Notes: generated from the letters alone by a model not told the origin. Counted from the stretch's first letter, positions 1 through 11,695 are shown. The stretch: DNA of 64,000 nucleotides from Saccharomycopsis fibuligera x Saccharomycopsis cf. fibuligera (GCA_001936135.1 CP012814.1:248001-312000), one strand, 5' to 3'. Translations and numbers: made by a program.

Positions 1-1476
<1,476 letters not shown>

Positions 1477-2435
1477 GATTTAAGATTATAAGTAATGTGT
1501 CTAAGTTAACCTGGCTTGGTATCGTTGAATTGTTCTATTTATTTTATGGAATGCTGTGTGTGTTTTGTGATGAATAAATGGATTAGCTTGGTTTATCGTT
1601 TTGAGCTTGATTTTCGGAATAAGGAAAGCTCAAAGCAAAATGTTTCAGAGTTTGAAGACCAGAACGGTAGCAGATATACAAGGAAAGCTGATGGGGTTTG
1701 CTGTGAGTGATGAGATATACTAATATATAGCTTGCCCTGTATTTATCTATATGTCTTCTGTGACTTTACGTCTTTTTACTTTTTTTGACGTGATAGGAAA
1801 ATGTGTTTTATTTTATGTTCAAAACAAAAGCACACGTATTCCTCTTTGATGTAACCCTTTCAATTTAGAAAGCCCCAACTTTTGATTAAAAGCCACTTCA
1901 GCGATTTTTGTTAAGCTATAGCAGTAAAGAAAGTTGTATTTTGGTTGTATGGCTGTTCTGAGTACCATTAGCATTCTAGTGCTTGTAATTATCTCTCGTT
2001 TTGCCTCCGTTGTGTTTTAGTTCGTTGGTTCCTGTTGTTTCTCCTTTTTCCGATGCTTATTCCAGTGGAGTGGTTCTTTGAATCTTAGCATTTCGGCGGG
2101 CTTTGTGAAAATGGAATTTCAACATGCGCCCTAAGACTATGCGAGTGGCTTATATTCCCTAGACTTATAATTAGCGAAAGCTCTTCCTCGCTAACTTGTA
2201 TTTAGTCATTGCTACAGAAAGAAGCTCTAGGGATACCAATATGCAAATCATGCGGCTCATTATATTGCTTTAAAAGCGGAAAACGACTATATTATAGGTA
2301 TAATAGAATATACAGGAATTTTTACAAGTTCATCCATTAAAAAAGCAAAAAGCAAAAAGCAAAATTCAAAATTCAAAATTCAAAAAAAAAAGCTAATACA
2401 GAACAACAATAATCTTTAAAGCAACTTTAAACGAC
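1477..2435. other. Intergenic: SYN8 promoter side and CAP1 3' side
   Basis: No supported gene. The left part is the 5' flank of SYN8; the right end is the 3' flank of the first CAP gene. Bases 2341-2390 hold short tandem units (AAAAGC about three times, then AAAATTC about three times) just downstream of the CAP1 stop. Confidence 0.6.
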
Positions 2436-3608
2436 TTAGTTTTGAACATTTTTGCTCCACGTATTACCAACAACATTACCAGGTGGGTAATATTCACAAA
2501 CGACATAATAACCAAAATCGGAATCGCACTTCTTGTAAGCACAACCCAATTGAGTAGTAGATGCCCAAATAACTTGAGTGAAATGACCAGTAGCTTCATT
2601 GAAACCTGGGCTACTGTAACTGTATTGAGAGTTCTCATCGTACCATGCGTCAACAGTGGCCTTCCCGGAACTGTATCCAGCACCCAAATTCTCACCGTAT
2701 GGCCCGCCAGAGTGAGTAAGGGCGCCGTTGGATGGACAAGAGTATTCATCAGCATAGTTGGAGGCGTATTCGTAAAGGGTTTCGTTCCAAGTTAAGGAAC
2801 CGGCACTGTGAAGAGCTCTTTTGGCATTATGTTCAGCAAGGATACTTTTTTTGAAAGCTTCAAGGCTGTTGAAATCGTCATCGCTTGAACTAGAGTCGGA
2901 ACCAGAACTAGAAGAAGCAGATGCGGAGGAAGAAGTTGAAGTTGAGGAGTAAACAGCAGCAGAAGAGGAGGAAGGGGCAGAAGAAACAACGCTAGAAGAA
3001 AGAGTCTGTGCGTAAGCGGAAGCAGAAGCAGAAGTAGAAGCAGAAGAAGAGAAAGTTTGAGCAGCAAGAGTAGTCGCAGAAGAGGAAGATGGTGCTGACC
3101 ATGCAGCAGCAGAAGAAGAGGAAGATGGTGCTGACCATGCGGCAGCGGAAGATGATGGAGCTTCCCAAGAAGAAGATGATGATGGAGCGGCCCAAGCTTC
3201 AGCAGAAGATGAAGAAGATGGAGCAGCCCAAGAAGAAGTAGTGTCACTGGTGACGTCAGCAACGCTGAAAGAAGAAGAAACTGAAGCAGAGGTAGATGAA
3301 AAGCTTTCGTCTTCAACAGAAGATGGGACAGAAGAAGTGGTAGCTTCTGATGAAGCAGAAGCTGCAGAGGCAGAAGAACTAGCTGGCTGACCAATGGTAG
3401 AGGTAATGGTGTACTGAGAGTAGGCGGTGCCAATGGCCTCAGTAACGGTGGTTTGTGGACCTTTCTTGATTTGATAAGTAACGTCTTGATCATAAATGAC
3501 TTGTTTAACCTGAGAACCTTGGACTTCGCGTTTGATATGTCTATGGTAGACAGCGTGAGAACCAGGAGCCAAAGCAAGGCCTGTAGCAAGAACAACAGAT
3601 AACTTCAT
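2436..3608 (-). CDS. Secreted CAP-domain (PRY/SCP/TAPS) protein 1, serine/alanine-rich
   Basis: 390 residues. Seen: a signal peptide (MKLSVVLATGLALAPGSHA), a dibasic KR about 27 residues in that suits Kex2 processing, and a long Ser/Ala/Thr region (about residues 75-245) likely to be O-mannosylated. The C-terminal CAP domain (about 255-385) contains EHNAKRALH, LTHSGG, GENLGAGY, GHFTQVIWAST (CAP signature 1) and VVCEYYPPGNVV (signature 2). The His/Glu cavity residues are present. Family members in yeast (Pry1/Pry2, Candida Rbt4/Rbe1) bind and export sterols and fatty acids or act at the cell surface. A tandem Ala-Trp-Ser-Ala-Pro-Ser repeat lies in the stalk (about 3080-3240). It is a paralogue of the CAP gene at 8085. 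The exact orthologue is not resolved, so no symbol is given. Confidence 0.93.
   Translation of the reverse strand: MKLSVVLATGLALAPGSHAVYHRHIKREVQGSQVKQVIYDQDVTYQIKKGPQTTVTEAIGTAYSQYTITSTIGQPASSSASAASASSEATTSSVPSSVEDESFSSTSASVSSSFSVADVTSDTTSSWAAPSSSSSAEAWAAPSSSSSWEAPSSSAAAWSAPSSSSSAAAWSAPSSSSATTLAAQTFSSSASTSASASAYAQTLSSSVVSSAPSSSSAAVYSSTSTSSSASASSSSGSDSSSSDDDFNSLEAFKKSILAEHNAKRALHSAGSLTWNETLYEYASNYADEYSCPSNGALTHSGGPYGENLGAGYSSGKATVDAWYDENSQYSYSSPGFNEATGHFTQVIWASTTQLGCAYKKCDSDFGYYVVCEYYPPGNVVGNTWSKNVQN
3080..3240 (-). repeat. Coding minisatellite (AAWSAPSSSS-type units) in CAP1 stalk
   Basis: Imperfect units of about 30-48 bases repeat three to five times and encode variants of Ala-Ala-Trp-Ser-Ala-Pro-Ser-Ser. 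They sit between the signal peptide and the CAP domain. Trp is unusual in such stalks and recurs once per unit. Confidence 0.8.
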
Positions 3609-4052
3609 GATATTTTAGGATCGGGTCTTAGATAATAGAGTTAATATCTAAAATTGAAACTGTAACTTTAATAATTTGCAATATGTGAGACTATAGATAT
3701 TTGCTGGAATAGTAGTACACTATAGTATATGGGTAAGATTAATGAACGACTGAAGTTGGATATGTAACTTTTTGATGGGTTTAAAGGAGTGACAATGTTT
3801 GGTGAAGAAACAAGAAGATATCAAAGGTTGAAAAAGAAAATTGCCAAAAACCACGGATCCTCATGGGTTTATATTGGCATCCTTCCACTAAGGACAGAGG
3901 CACAATAGACCAGGAGGAGGGCCAAGCAGTACGTGCTCGCGGACTGGCTGGCGGTGGACAATTCAGACACTGCAAACAAAAGGATGCGCTTATGTTTATT
4001 GTTCAAATTGGTAATCTGCAAGGAGCTCAACAGCGTGTGCTACTGCGACAGT

Positions 4053-4142
4053 GCGCATATCTATGCGCTATTCCTCGCACTCTTATTGAGTGATTGGGGA
4101 TGTAAGGGTATTTTGTCCCCTCAAGGGCGCATGAGAATGCGC
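4053..4142. promoter_or_regulatory. Pair of GCGCAT-N4-ATGCGC palindromes upstream of CAP1
   Basis: Perfect 6-bp arms with a 4-base spacer occur twice, at 4053-4068 and 4127-4142, 74 bp apart centre to centre. A further half site ATGCGC lies at 3984-3989. They sit about 445-535 bp upstream of the CAP1 ATG. The symmetry suggests a dimeric DNA-binding protein; the factor is unknown. Confidence 0.45.
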
Positions 4143-4422
4143 TCGGGGCGCGTATGGATGCATCGAAATAAAGAGTCTCAGGATGGTATTGTTGCGTAAC
4201 TCGAGTCATAAAACTAAGCATGCTCAGCAATAAATGCAAAATAACATACTATGTCCACTAGGTTTGCTTTTCTGCTTTGTTTGTTCTCGCTGTCTGTTGT
4301 TGTTTGATTACCTTGTTTGCAAGCTTGTTCTGCGAATAGAAAATTTCATAATTCTCGTTAGCGAAAAAGGTGCGCTTTGCGGATACAGGAAAACGCGGGT
4401 GTGCGAGTGTAAAGCGTGCCTG

Positions 4423-4492
4423 ATTTTCCATTATTTGTTAATTTTCCATTATTTGTTAATTTTCCATTATTTTTCCATTATTTTTCCAATTA
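4423..4492. repeat. 18-bp tandem repeat (TTTTCCATTATTTGTTAA type)
   Basis: Two full units and a third diverging copy in tandem, followed by shorter TTTTCCATTA units. Intergenic and AT-rich, with no ORF that uses it. Confidence 0.8.
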
Positions 4493-4822
4493 TTTTTCTT
4501 CTTTCTATTATTATTACATTTCGTCGTTTCGCTAGCACGAGAAGTTCATTACCACTAATATCAACGGAGCTAAGCCTTCACGTAGCTTGACAAAGTTTTT
4601 TTGGTTCATTATATAACATTCTCGTTAACTCGGTAGCCAGGGAGTCAAGCATAAGCTATCTCCAAGGTATATGAGACAGAAGAAAAAAAAGCCGTCTTGT
4701 TTCTAATTAGTGCCTCCACGAGGCAACATGGCAGGCCGGTCGAAAACCAAAAAGGCGTAAAATTGCAAAACTCAAATGCTCAATAATTGCGTTAATGTTT
4801 ATGCCGTGGTATAATTTGTAAG

Positions 4823-4871
4823 GAAGAAATTAGTCCATAGGTTAGTCTGGCACAAATGCGCTAATTTCTTC
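4823..4871. other. Inverted repeat with 11-bp arms and 27-base loop
   Basis: GAAGAAATTAG (4823-4833) pairs perfectly with CTAATTTCTTC (4861-4871). It could be a transcript hairpin or a paired protein-binding site; nothing else marks it. Confidence 0.4.
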
Positions 4872-6259
4872 TCAGAGCTTTTATATTTGCCGGCCATTGT
4901 AGAAAATGGGCAATGCCGGTATTTCCTTAAGTGGACAACTATTAACAATTTTGATTTGCGGGCACCTTGTTCTCCCAGAATGGTAATGCGATTTCTATGT
5001 TTACGTTTAATTTTTCGATATATCTACAGGTTGGTAGCACCGTTAATCAACGGATTAAAAAAAACCCCAGTTATTGTTGACTAACCATTTATCTTAGTTT
5101 ATTATGAGATGATGAATGTGATGATAGACAATAGTCATGGTCATTTCTTTCTGCTGCCCTTGTACTTATGGCAATATTTAGGACAAGTAAGTATGCTCGA
5201 GAACACTGAAGATAAGAGGTGTCTATGGTGCACACTAGTGCAGTGGGGTAAAAATATTAAATGTCATTTTTTAATAAAATGAACCCTATTCTTTACTCTT
5301 TCAAATCGACATGAATTCCTCTTTGAAGCTATAGTAACCGCATCGTTAGAAAGATTATCAATTAATTGAAACCAACTGGTGCCATACGTATTCAACAGAT
5401 AACTTTAAAAAAACTGCTCATAAAAGTTGTTACTTAGGCTAGGCTATCAGTTATTGGCTAGAATAAAGAGACCAATGTGAAAAAATAAAAAAATAAAAAA
5501 AAAAACTAAAATTTTAGATTATGTAAAAGCATCCATGTTTGTACGGATTAAGCAAAAGGATCGCTTTTCACGGGATTGGTAATTACGTTACAGCATTGCA
5601 ATCGTCATTGAGTTTCATAATTTTTTCTAAGCCTTAAGATCTTCAAAACTTTAAAATTGTGAGCCTTTGGTGAACGAACAGAAGACTGTATGCTCACAAG
5701 CTTGCATATATTGTGCGCTCTGGGTAGCAAAACATGATCTGTGATAACATCAATAGTTATAGCAGTAACCTTAGAAGTTCGTAGATCCTATAGCAGATGA
5801 TGGCCATAAAACTTAACTTGATGTGCATTCCATTGTGTATTTGTCTCCTAGCTAGCTACTACGTCTGCACATAAAGCAGTAATGAGACATCAGGCTTTCT
5901 AAGTTATCCTGTTGCTTTTGTGTAAATGGCAGCACATGGGGGTAAACCTTTATTAGGTATATCTGCTGAGATTTTGTCAATATAACAAAAGATAAATACA
6001 ATTATCAATTTATAACTGTTAATGATAGTAAGGGAAATATTTTTGTATTTTTTGTACAGAGCAAAACTAAATTATACACATCTCAAAATTGCCTTACTGC
6101 TAGCTGTCATTTAACTTCTAGTAAAAGTGCTTTTTTGCTAAACGTTTGAAATGAATTTGATAAAGCATGTTTTAAGATCCTTTATCCGCATACGAAGGTA
6201 TCTAGAGATGATTATTGTCTTGTTTCTAGACGTGAACCTAAGACTTAAAATTTTTTTGC

Positions 6260-6261
<2 letters not shown>

Positions 6262-6301
<40 letters not shown>
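6262..6301. repeat. 40-base T homopolymer
   Basis: An uninterrupted T run in the CAP1-CAP2 intergenic region. Long poly(dA:dT) tracts in yeast exclude nucleosomes. At this length the true number may also be uncertain because of sequencing error. Confidence 0.9.
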
Positions 6302-6302
<1 letters not shown>

Positions 6303-6395
6303 TTGGCTCGCCATGGCTTATTCGCAAAATTAACGGAAAGAGATTGATCTCATTCCCACCTTCAACATCTTCCAAGTTTCATAATTTGCAGCAAC

Positions 6396-6409
6396 ACTAC
6401 TACTACTAC

Positions 6410-6450
<41 letters not shown>
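6396..6450. repeat. (ACT)n microsatellite
   Basis: An intergenic ACT/TAC triplet tract with a single interruption (AAT) near 6417. It is not inside a supported coding region. Confidence 0.9.
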
Positions 6451-7495
6451 TGTGTATCTTTTATTAAACAACAATGTTCTTGACGATAAGTTATTAAAAA
6501 GCTGAAAATCATCATAATGAAATCTTACGGTAGCAGTTTTCTACTTTCCCTTTCATATGGCCCATATTATAATAGATAACTGCAGTTATTGGAAACATAA
6601 CGCTTCATTTAATATCTATCGCCTGCATTTCTCATCCCTGGGGACACGCTTTTACCCGATTTTGTGGTATGAAGGGTTGCGCTACTCTACGGTAAAATAC
6701 TGTTACTACAAGGCTGTATAAGTACCATATCATAGGCAACTTGCGCTTCTAGCTAATATTTGGATCATTAAATGCATTTTAATGTTACTTGGTATAACTT
6801 TAAGATTCAAAAAAGTATTGAATACATGCTAGTACTGGCTTTTTGCAGAAGATAAAGTCATAAGAAGAATGTCTTGAGGTTTGTAGTAGCAGCGTCAACA
6901 ACACCACAAAAAATCAATCGTTAAAAAACAATGCTCCTTAATAAGCTCACTCATACTATGAAAAGACAGATGTTCCTCTTTACCAAAAAGCAACTATGAT
7001 TATTACCGACACGTACAATATTGGATGGTTTTTTAACATTTTCTTGCTAATTACATTTACACGACCAGTTATAAACTATAGCCACAGTAACGGCAACATT
7101 CGAATAGGAACAGTGGAAGTTGGCTTAAGGCAAGTCGGTACGGGGGTCAACAGCCCTACTAGCAGAAGAACTGGTTTATTTGATAGATTTATAGACCCGC
7201 AAATTATGCGGTAAACGCCTTGTGCGTATGTGTCCGGTGCACGGCCCAGGAATGAACGATGAGTAAAGGTTACTTTAGCTAGACCCCAATATCAAAGCCC
7301 CTTACAGACGAAAGTCGACAAAAAAAACAATTAGGAAAGAAACCAAACGAAAACCGCTGAAATGACGGTATTGAATGTAGGTTTCACAATGATTTGTTTG
7401 GCAAAGGAATAGAAGTTATTGATGATTTCATTCAATTGTCGTCAAATAATTTTGCGGGACGACTTTTTAATAGTTACACTCCATACCATAAAAGT

Positions 7496-7514
7496 GCTCT
7501 GGGGCTCCCAGAGC
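7496..7514. other. Perfect 8-bp hairpin/palindrome in CAP2 upstream region
   Basis: GCTCTGGG (7496-7503), three-base loop GCT, CCCAGAGC (7507-7514), followed by a short T-rich stretch. It lies about 570 bp upstream of the CAP2 ATG. It could be a binding site or the 3' hairpin of an unannotated transcript. Confidence 0.4.
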
Positions 7515-7766
7515 TTGGCTTTTTGGTATAATAAGGGACGAAAAAAGTCTACAACGGCCTCATTTGGTATGTTTTGTGCTAACAATGGCCAATGACAGTA
7601 TTATATTATGACCATTTATCAATATTATCTCGCAAATGTGAATTAGATTGAGGCATTCATGACGCATCATGCTGCACTCTAACGCATCTCCAAAAGACTG
7701 TTTTCAGTGATAATCTGCGGGTCTTTGAACATGCCAACATCACATCGTCCTCGGCAACAAAAGGCC

Positions 7767-7774
7767 TATAAATA
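7767..7774 (+). promoter_or_regulatory. TATA box (TATAAATA) for CAP2
   Basis: The consensus TATAAATA lies 311 bp before the CAP2 ATG, followed by a long pyrimidine-rich stretch, so the 5' leader is probably long (over 200 bases). A second TATAAAAA at 8038 is too close to the ATG to be the main element. Confidence 0.5.
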
Positions 7775-8084
7775 CTCCTACAGCAGCCGTGTCCTTTCTA
7801 GGGGCCCATGCCCAGTCTTCACAATCACTTAAAAGGTTTTCGAAAGCAGCGTTTTCTTTCAAATTTTCGTTCTGTCATTTGTACTTTGCTCAAAAAACTT
7901 TGAGGTTCACTATCCAACTTTAGTCATTCATTATCGCCTATATCCTCTAGTCTTGTATCAACTTCATTCTCTTGCCTTCAAAATTCTAACTTCATTTAAG
8001 AACAAAATCTAATTTCCTTATTTTTATCAAGGCCTGCTATAAAAAAGTCAAATAAAATCAACAAAGACATTACAATCTTGCAAA

Positions 8085-9074
8085 ATGAAATACAGCACAA
8101 TACTCTCCCTTGCTATTGCTCTAGCAGGCGTCTCTCCAGTTGTTGCACAAGCGAATGCCAATGCCAATGCCAATGCCAATGCCAATGCCAATGCCAATGC
8201 AGTTACCCATGTGCTCGTCGAAACCGACGTTATGGCCAAAAACGTTGATGTTGAAGCAACAGTTTATGAAGAAGATGAGAGTACATATGTTTCAGGAGCC
8301 AGTACAAGTACTGCTGCTCCAGTGGAAGTGACTTCCTATCGATCAACTTTTGTCACTTCAGCTTCGACTTCCTCATCATCTGCTGCTGCGGCAGCTGCCA
8401 ATACACAAATTCAAAACAAGCAGGTCAATGATACATCAGTAGCAGCAACAGCTTCTTCTTCTACAACTACTATTGCACCAACCACAACTGTCGCTGCTGT
8501 CGCTGCTGCCAATACTGCTGGAACTTATGCCAACACTCCATATTCCTCTACTTCTTCAACCTTAGCCACTGTTGCCGCTGCAACTGCTCAAGCACAAGCA
8601 TCTGCCTCATCATCCTCTTCAAATGGCCTTAACAAGTTTCAAAAAACCATGCTCGAAGAACATAATGCGAAACGTTCACTTCACCAAGGTGTCGGTTCCC
8701 TTACCTGGAGTTCTACCCTTGCCGCGTATGCCCAACAATATGCCGATTCTTACTCATGCCCATCGAATGGTCAACTTACCCATTCCGGCGGCTCATACGG
8801 AGAGAATCTTGCCTCTGGATACTCAGACAAGGGTACAGTTGATGCATGGTATGATGAAATCAAACAATACAGTTACAGTAGCCCTGGGTTCAGTGAGGCT
8901 ACAGGACACTTCTCCCAGTTGATTTGGAAAGGCAGTAAGCAGTTGGGATGTGCTTATAAAAAATGTAATAATGAGTGGGGCACGTATGTGGTTTGTGAGT
9001 ATTATCCAATGGGAAATATTGTGGTTACTGGGGATACAACATATTGGTCATCTAATGTTCCGGCTTTGAAGTGA
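8085..9074 (+). CDS. Secreted CAP-domain (PRY/SCP/TAPS) protein 2
   Basis: 329 residues. Seen: a signal peptide (MKYSTILSLAIALAGVSPVVA), directly followed by an Ala-Asn dipeptide repeat coded by an AATGCC hexamer tandem (8152-8200). A Ser/Thr/Ala-rich stalk follows, then a C-terminal CAP domain (about residues 190-325) with EEHNAKRSLH, LTHSGGSYGENL, GHFSQLIWKGS and VVCEYYPMGNIV. The cavity His and Glu residues are kept. It is a paralogue of CAP1 across the 4.5-kb gap; the CAP domains are very alike while the stalks are unrelated. The family exports sterols or lipids or works at the cell surface. The ATG at 8085 is chosen because it starts the signal peptide. Confidence 0.93.
   Translation: MKYSTILSLAIALAGVSPVVAQANANANANANANANANAVTHVLVETDVMAKNVDVEATVYEEDESTYVSGASTSTAAPVEVTSYRSTFVTSASTSSSSAAAAAANTQIQNKQVNDTSVAATASSSTTTIAPTTTVAAVAAANTAGTYANTPYSSTSSTLATVAAATAQAQASASSSSSNGLNKFQKTMLEEHNAKRSLHQGVGSLTWSSTLAAYAQQYADSYSCPSNGQLTHSGGSYGENLASGYSDKGTVDAWYDEIKQYSYSSPGFSEATGHFSQLIWKGSKQLGCAYKKCNNEWGTYVVCEYYPMGNIVVTGDTTYWSSNVPALK
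8152..8200 (+). repeat. AATGCC hexamer tandem coding (Asn-Ala)n in CAP2
   Basis: About eight copies of a 6-bp unit immediately after the predicted signal-peptide cleavage site. Unit loss or gain stays in frame, so the mature N-terminus can vary in length. Confidence 0.9.
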
Positions 9075-9993
9075 TGTTGTTAGTACAGTTGACAATGAGA
9101 ACTGCTGAAGTGAAGTCCTCATGTATGCATTTCAAAATTGTTTTTAGCCCAGAAGTTTCTTTTTCTTTTAAATTTGCATTTATTTTGCTTCTTCATCCTT
9201 GTTTAGATAAAGTTATTCATTATTATGTTATCTCATAATATTTTTTTTTATTTTTTATTTTTTTTAATCTTCCAATTACCAACAAAGTTGACTTGCAATT
9301 TATTTGCGGTTTTACTGAGGTTGCACAAAGATTTCCTTGAAAACAGCATTTTTTTTGTTTTTTTTTTGCAATTTTCACCGTTTTAATTCAAATTTGGCGT
9401 TGAATTTTTTTTACTTCTCATTTGCAAAAGGAAAAAAGAGAATTTGAGTCCACAGATGTATCCTTTACATTAGCATTGAAAGTTCTGTTCCTTTTTTTTT
9501 TTGCTCCGTGTACCATACTTGAATATACTTTGCCATATTATAACGTAATAATTTGAAGTTTTTGCTCATAAATGATGAATACATTTAGGTTTTTACTGGT
9601 TTTTGCTTGAGTATTTTTCTTTTGCTTTTTGCTTTTTCTACTTCTTTGTAATACATCTGCACTGCTCCCGCGTTTCCAAAAAAAAAAAGTGTATTGTTAT
9701 TTTTGCATATAATTCGTTCAATAGTAACCATAAAAATAAAGACAATTCAATAATCAAAAAGAAAGGAAAACCAACCAGATTATATAATAGTTATAAAAGG
9801 GATATATAAATCAAGGCAGAGACTTAATGGTCTATAATTTTAGCCAACATCAAGAACTCCATACCTATGGGTGTAAAAATCAAATTAAAAGCGCACCTGT
9901 AAATGATAATAATAAAAAAATAGCAGTATAGCTCAATAAAACATAGGTTAGAAAACATACGTAATCAAGGGCCACATAGCCAATTCCAAAAAC
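9075..9993. other. Convergent 3' region between CAP2 and bleomycin hydrolase
   Basis: Very AT-rich with many short A and T homopolymers. No gene seen; the small ORF near 9603 is low-complexity. It probably holds both 3' ends. Confidence 0.7.
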
Positions 9994-11541
9994 TCAAGCC
10001 AATGAACCCATAGGATCCCACAATGGGAAAGTCTTAAAGACTTCACCTTTAGAAATTTGTGCAACTTCTTTAGTAGTATAGCTCAAATCAGTGACTGCTT
10101 GGAAAACATACTCATTGAACCAACTATCAGTCATCACCAAAAATCCATCTTTACCAGCATCTGGACCCCATGAATTTTCCACTCTCCATCTAACTGGCTT
10201 ACCATCTTCCAAATGGACCCCGGTAATCACCATTGCATGGGTCATTTGTGAAGTATGTGTTTTTAATCTTTCGGTCTTGTTGAGTTTCAAAGTAATATCG
10301 AACCCAAGCTTGTAGTCATAATTGTCCAAGTCAAGAATACCTTCTTTTCCCAGAAAGTATTTTCCGACATCAGAGCCAAAGAAAACAGGTTGGTTGTTTT
10401 TTAAGTTTTTTATAATAACTTCTTTAAGATGATCAATTGGAACGTTCACGTAAAGCACTGGTTCAGAACCAACAACGTTATTCAATTTGTCCACAGAATA
10501 AAGCTTATAGTATTCGTTTCTTGGGTCATGAATCAAAGAGACAAATTGATCCAAGTTAAAACCAACAAATTTTTTGAAAAACTCCACCGGAGTGACTTCA
10601 AATTTGTGAAAATTCTCAAACTTGTCAACAAACTCCCAACTGAATTTCTCATCAGCCTTTGGTGGCACTCCTAAAGTTAAAGTTAAAATCTTGTACACTT
10701 CTTTCAAGTATTTTTCCTTCAATTCCAAAAGTTGATCTTTGGAAGTTCTTGAATCGTTGACTAATTCTCTAAGTTTCAAAGCATCTTGCTTTAATTTGTT
10801 AACCAAGACCAAATTCAAGGTACCGCTGCTAGTAGCAGAATAAGCGTCTGGATATACTGAACTAGGCACAACACCGTATTTCTTGATCAAGTTGACCACC
10901 ATGGTCCATTGACCACCATCACTTATTGGGTCTGCAAACAAAGTAGAAACCACTCTAGCGTCTAAATCTTGATCAGCAGTATCAATAATATTAGTCAAGA
11001 ATTGGTTGGATTTTTCTAACTTGTCATAAAAAAACAAGTATTGTTGGGATAATTGGAAATTTTCAATATTGAATTTTTTTTGCACAGGAACTCTAAACAC
11101 ATTAGTTGAAGCAAATAACCAACATCTACCGGAACTTCTCTGGTTAGTCACCGGCGAACCTTCATTGTCAACTTTCAAATTAAAAATGTTTTCATTGTCC
11201 TTAATATTACTGGATCTCTTAGTCAACAAATTGTTAATTTCGTTCTTGGTGAATGCATTAAGAGCAAAGATGTTTTTAGGCACAGACAAGATATCACTTT
11301 CCCAAGCATTGATATTCTCAGCGACAAGCGGGTTGGGCAAGTCTTTAAAAGTCTGAGGTCCTTGATTTCTGGCCCTTTGATCAAGAGATAAATGTGTGTG
11401 CAATCTGTCAACGAGGGCATCTTGCTGCTTGTAGTACTCCTTCTCGCTGTCAGCACCGCTGGCACTGGTGGCGGTTGATCTTGGTCTGGCAATACTGGCA
11501 CTGTACGGGGTGCTGGAGGAGGTAGAGACGTTGTTACCCAT
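9994..11541 (-). CDS. LAP3: Bleomycin hydrolase / cysteine aminopeptidase (peptidase C1B)
   Basis: 515 residues, close to the family size. Seen: the papain-like catalytic Cys in SSGRCWLFAST (C140), the His in MTHAMVITGVH and the Asn in RVENSWG near the C-terminus. The family forms cytosolic hexameric aminopeptidases that cut homocysteine thiolactone and bleomycin and, in yeast Gal6, bind DNA. The N-terminal ~35 residues are Ser/Thr/Ala-rich and could be a targeting segment, as the longer S. cerevisiae form begins similarly. The protein ends in WDPMGSLA, without the terminal Lys of S. cerevisiae Lap3 that is removed by self-processing. The upstream region has a TATA box and strong palindromes. 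Confidence 0.95.
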   Translation of the reverse strand: MGNNVSTSSSTPYSASIARPRSTATSASGADSEKEYYKQQDALVDRLHTHLSLDQRARNQGPQTFKDLPNPLVAENINAWESDILSVPKNIFALNAFTKNEINNLLTKRSSNIKDNENIFNLKVDNEGSPVTNQRSSGRCWLFASTNVFRVPVQKKFNIENFQLSQQYLFFYDKLEKSNQFLTNIIDTADQDLDARVVSTLFADPISDGGQWTMVVNLIKKYGVVPSSVYPDAYSATSSGTLNLVLVNKLKQDALKLRELVNDSRTSKDQLLELKEKYLKEVYKILTLTLGVPPKADEKFSWEFVDKFENFHKFEVTPVEFFKKFVGFNLDQFVSLIHDPRNEYYKLYSVDKLNNVVGSEPVLYVNVPIDHLKEVIIKNLKNNQPVFFGSDVGKYFLGKEGILDLDNYDYKLGFDITLKLNKTERLKTHTSQMTHAMVITGVHLEDGKPVRWRVENSWGPDAGKDGFLVMTDSWFNEYVFQAVTDLSYTTKEVAQISKGEVFKTFPLWDPMGSLA

Positions 11542-11687
11542 TGTCAGTGGTATTTAAAGTGAGTTGAGTAGAAGGAAAAAGAATGAGAAGAAGATTTACA
11601 ATTATTGTTGTAAATCCAGTGATTGGTGAAGTATCCTTTTGAAGAAGCAGTGATGGCGTCTTATCAGACGAGGTGGGGCGCGATGGC

Positions 11688-11695
11688 CTTTTATA
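11688..11695 (-). promoter_or_regulatory. TATA box (TATAAAAG) for LAP3/BLH1
   Basis: TATAAAAG on the minus strand, about 147 bp upstream of the ATG at 11541, with GC-rich sequence directly upstream. Confidence 0.6.

Larger units (their letters stand above)
3609..8084. other. 4.5-kb divergent intergenic region between the two CAP genes
   Basis: No convincing gene despite its length, which is very large for a yeast promoter region. It contains a GC-richer patch (about 3860-4200) with two GCGCAT-N4-ATGCGC palindromes, an 18-bp tandem repeat (4423-4492), an 11-bp inverted repeat (4823-4833 with 4861-4871), a 40-T run (6262-6301), an ACT triplet tract (6396-6450), an 8-bp hairpin (7496-7514) and a TATA box for the right-hand CAP gene (7767). 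ORFs of 60-90 codons occur but show no family motif. Confidence 0.6.

Noticed and set aside
2792-3595. Leu-rich ORF overlapping CAP1
   Set aside because: Frame-shifted reading of the Ser-rich CAP1 stalk.
3863-4093. ORFs in the GC-richer patch upstream of CAP1
   Set aside because: No domain; the GC content is explained as well by regulatory palindromes.
6996-7214. 72-codon ORF in the CAP spacer
   Set aside because: No signal of a family or conserved motif; length is within chance for AT-rich DNA.
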